From an uncultured Caulobacteraceae bacterium (GTDB lineage Bacteria > Pseudomonadota > Alphaproteobacteria > Caulobacterales > Aquidulcibacteraceae): DNA of 32,986 nt. The notes beneath the pieces were generated by a model that saw only the letters and a list, made by a program, of their open reading frames with translations, did not search any database and was not told where the DNA came from. A program made the position numbers and the translations under genes. The stretch spans positions 1-32,986 of the forward strand of contig CADEDT010000019.1 in assembly GCA_902826145.1 (NCBI GenBank), in the 5' to 3' direction. Each line of letters opens with the position of its first letter. Within the stretch, counting starts at the first letter, position 1. Below, piece by piece: positions 32,906 to 32,986 of the stretch.

Positions 32906-32986
32906 GCGGCGCTTCCTAGCTCGATTCGGGTTCGCAAATCGTTCCGCCCGGCTGCGGTCACAGCAGGGCAAACGGGGTCTTAACCG

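Overview
The window is high-GC, densely packed chromosome from an alphaproteobacterium, most likely Caulobacterales (Hyphomonadaceae/Terricaulis/Vitreimonas-like). The grounds are a chpT-type histidine phosphotransferase directly upstream of a CheY-like receiver and a CheR-like methyltransferase, an aroK-aroB-CorC operon near xerD, many 1-4 nt start/stop overlaps, and dispersed palindromic elements. The taxon is inferred from gene content, not from a marker search.

Layout. 1-5.4 kb: the N-terminal part of a bacterial alpha-2-macroglobulin (minus strand, cut by the left edge) diverges from an acyl-CoA synthetase, followed by a small DUF2188-like protein and a PLP-dependent aromatic-amino-acid-type decarboxylase; convergent to these is a membrane-anchored TIGR02594/CHAP-like protein whose expected catalytic Cys is Ser. 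5.4-10.2 kb (minus): Dps, an epoxide-hydrolase-like enzyme translationally coupled to a DUF885 lipoprotein, and a Kef-type cation/proton antiporter with an RCK domain. 10.3-13.8 kb (plus): chpT, a receiver, a CheR-like methyltransferase, an MFS transporter and a small hypothetical protein.

13.8-17.1 kb is the accessory part: a cloverleaf-like palindrome, a mosaic of hairpins, about 570 bp of structured apparently non-coding DNA, three small hypothetical genes, and a two-gene operon of visibly lower GC encoding a two-TM macro-domain protein and a TIR-like protein. I read this operon as a type II Thoeris anti-phage system (thsA-thsB), the most notable system in the window. The family is known, so it is not a new class.

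17.1-24 kb: aroK-aroB-CorC/CNNM operon (minus, each junction a 4-nt overlap); a pair of long related hairpins in the divergent upstream region; a small membrane protein coupled to a large Ala-rich exported protein; an exported hypothetical protein; and xerD with a small membrane protein. 24.5-33 kb: a DUF4198-like exported protein with a good terminator, an SDR, a 44-aa membrane ORF, an MmcQ/YjbR protein, an aldo/keto reductase with its TetR regulator and a candidate operator, a flotillin-like SPFH protein, a class C beta-lactamase-fold lipoprotein, and ruvB at the right edge.

No rRNA, convincing tRNA, CRISPR array, transposase or prophage gene was seen. All functional calls come from reading motifs and family resemblance by eye; no database search was run.
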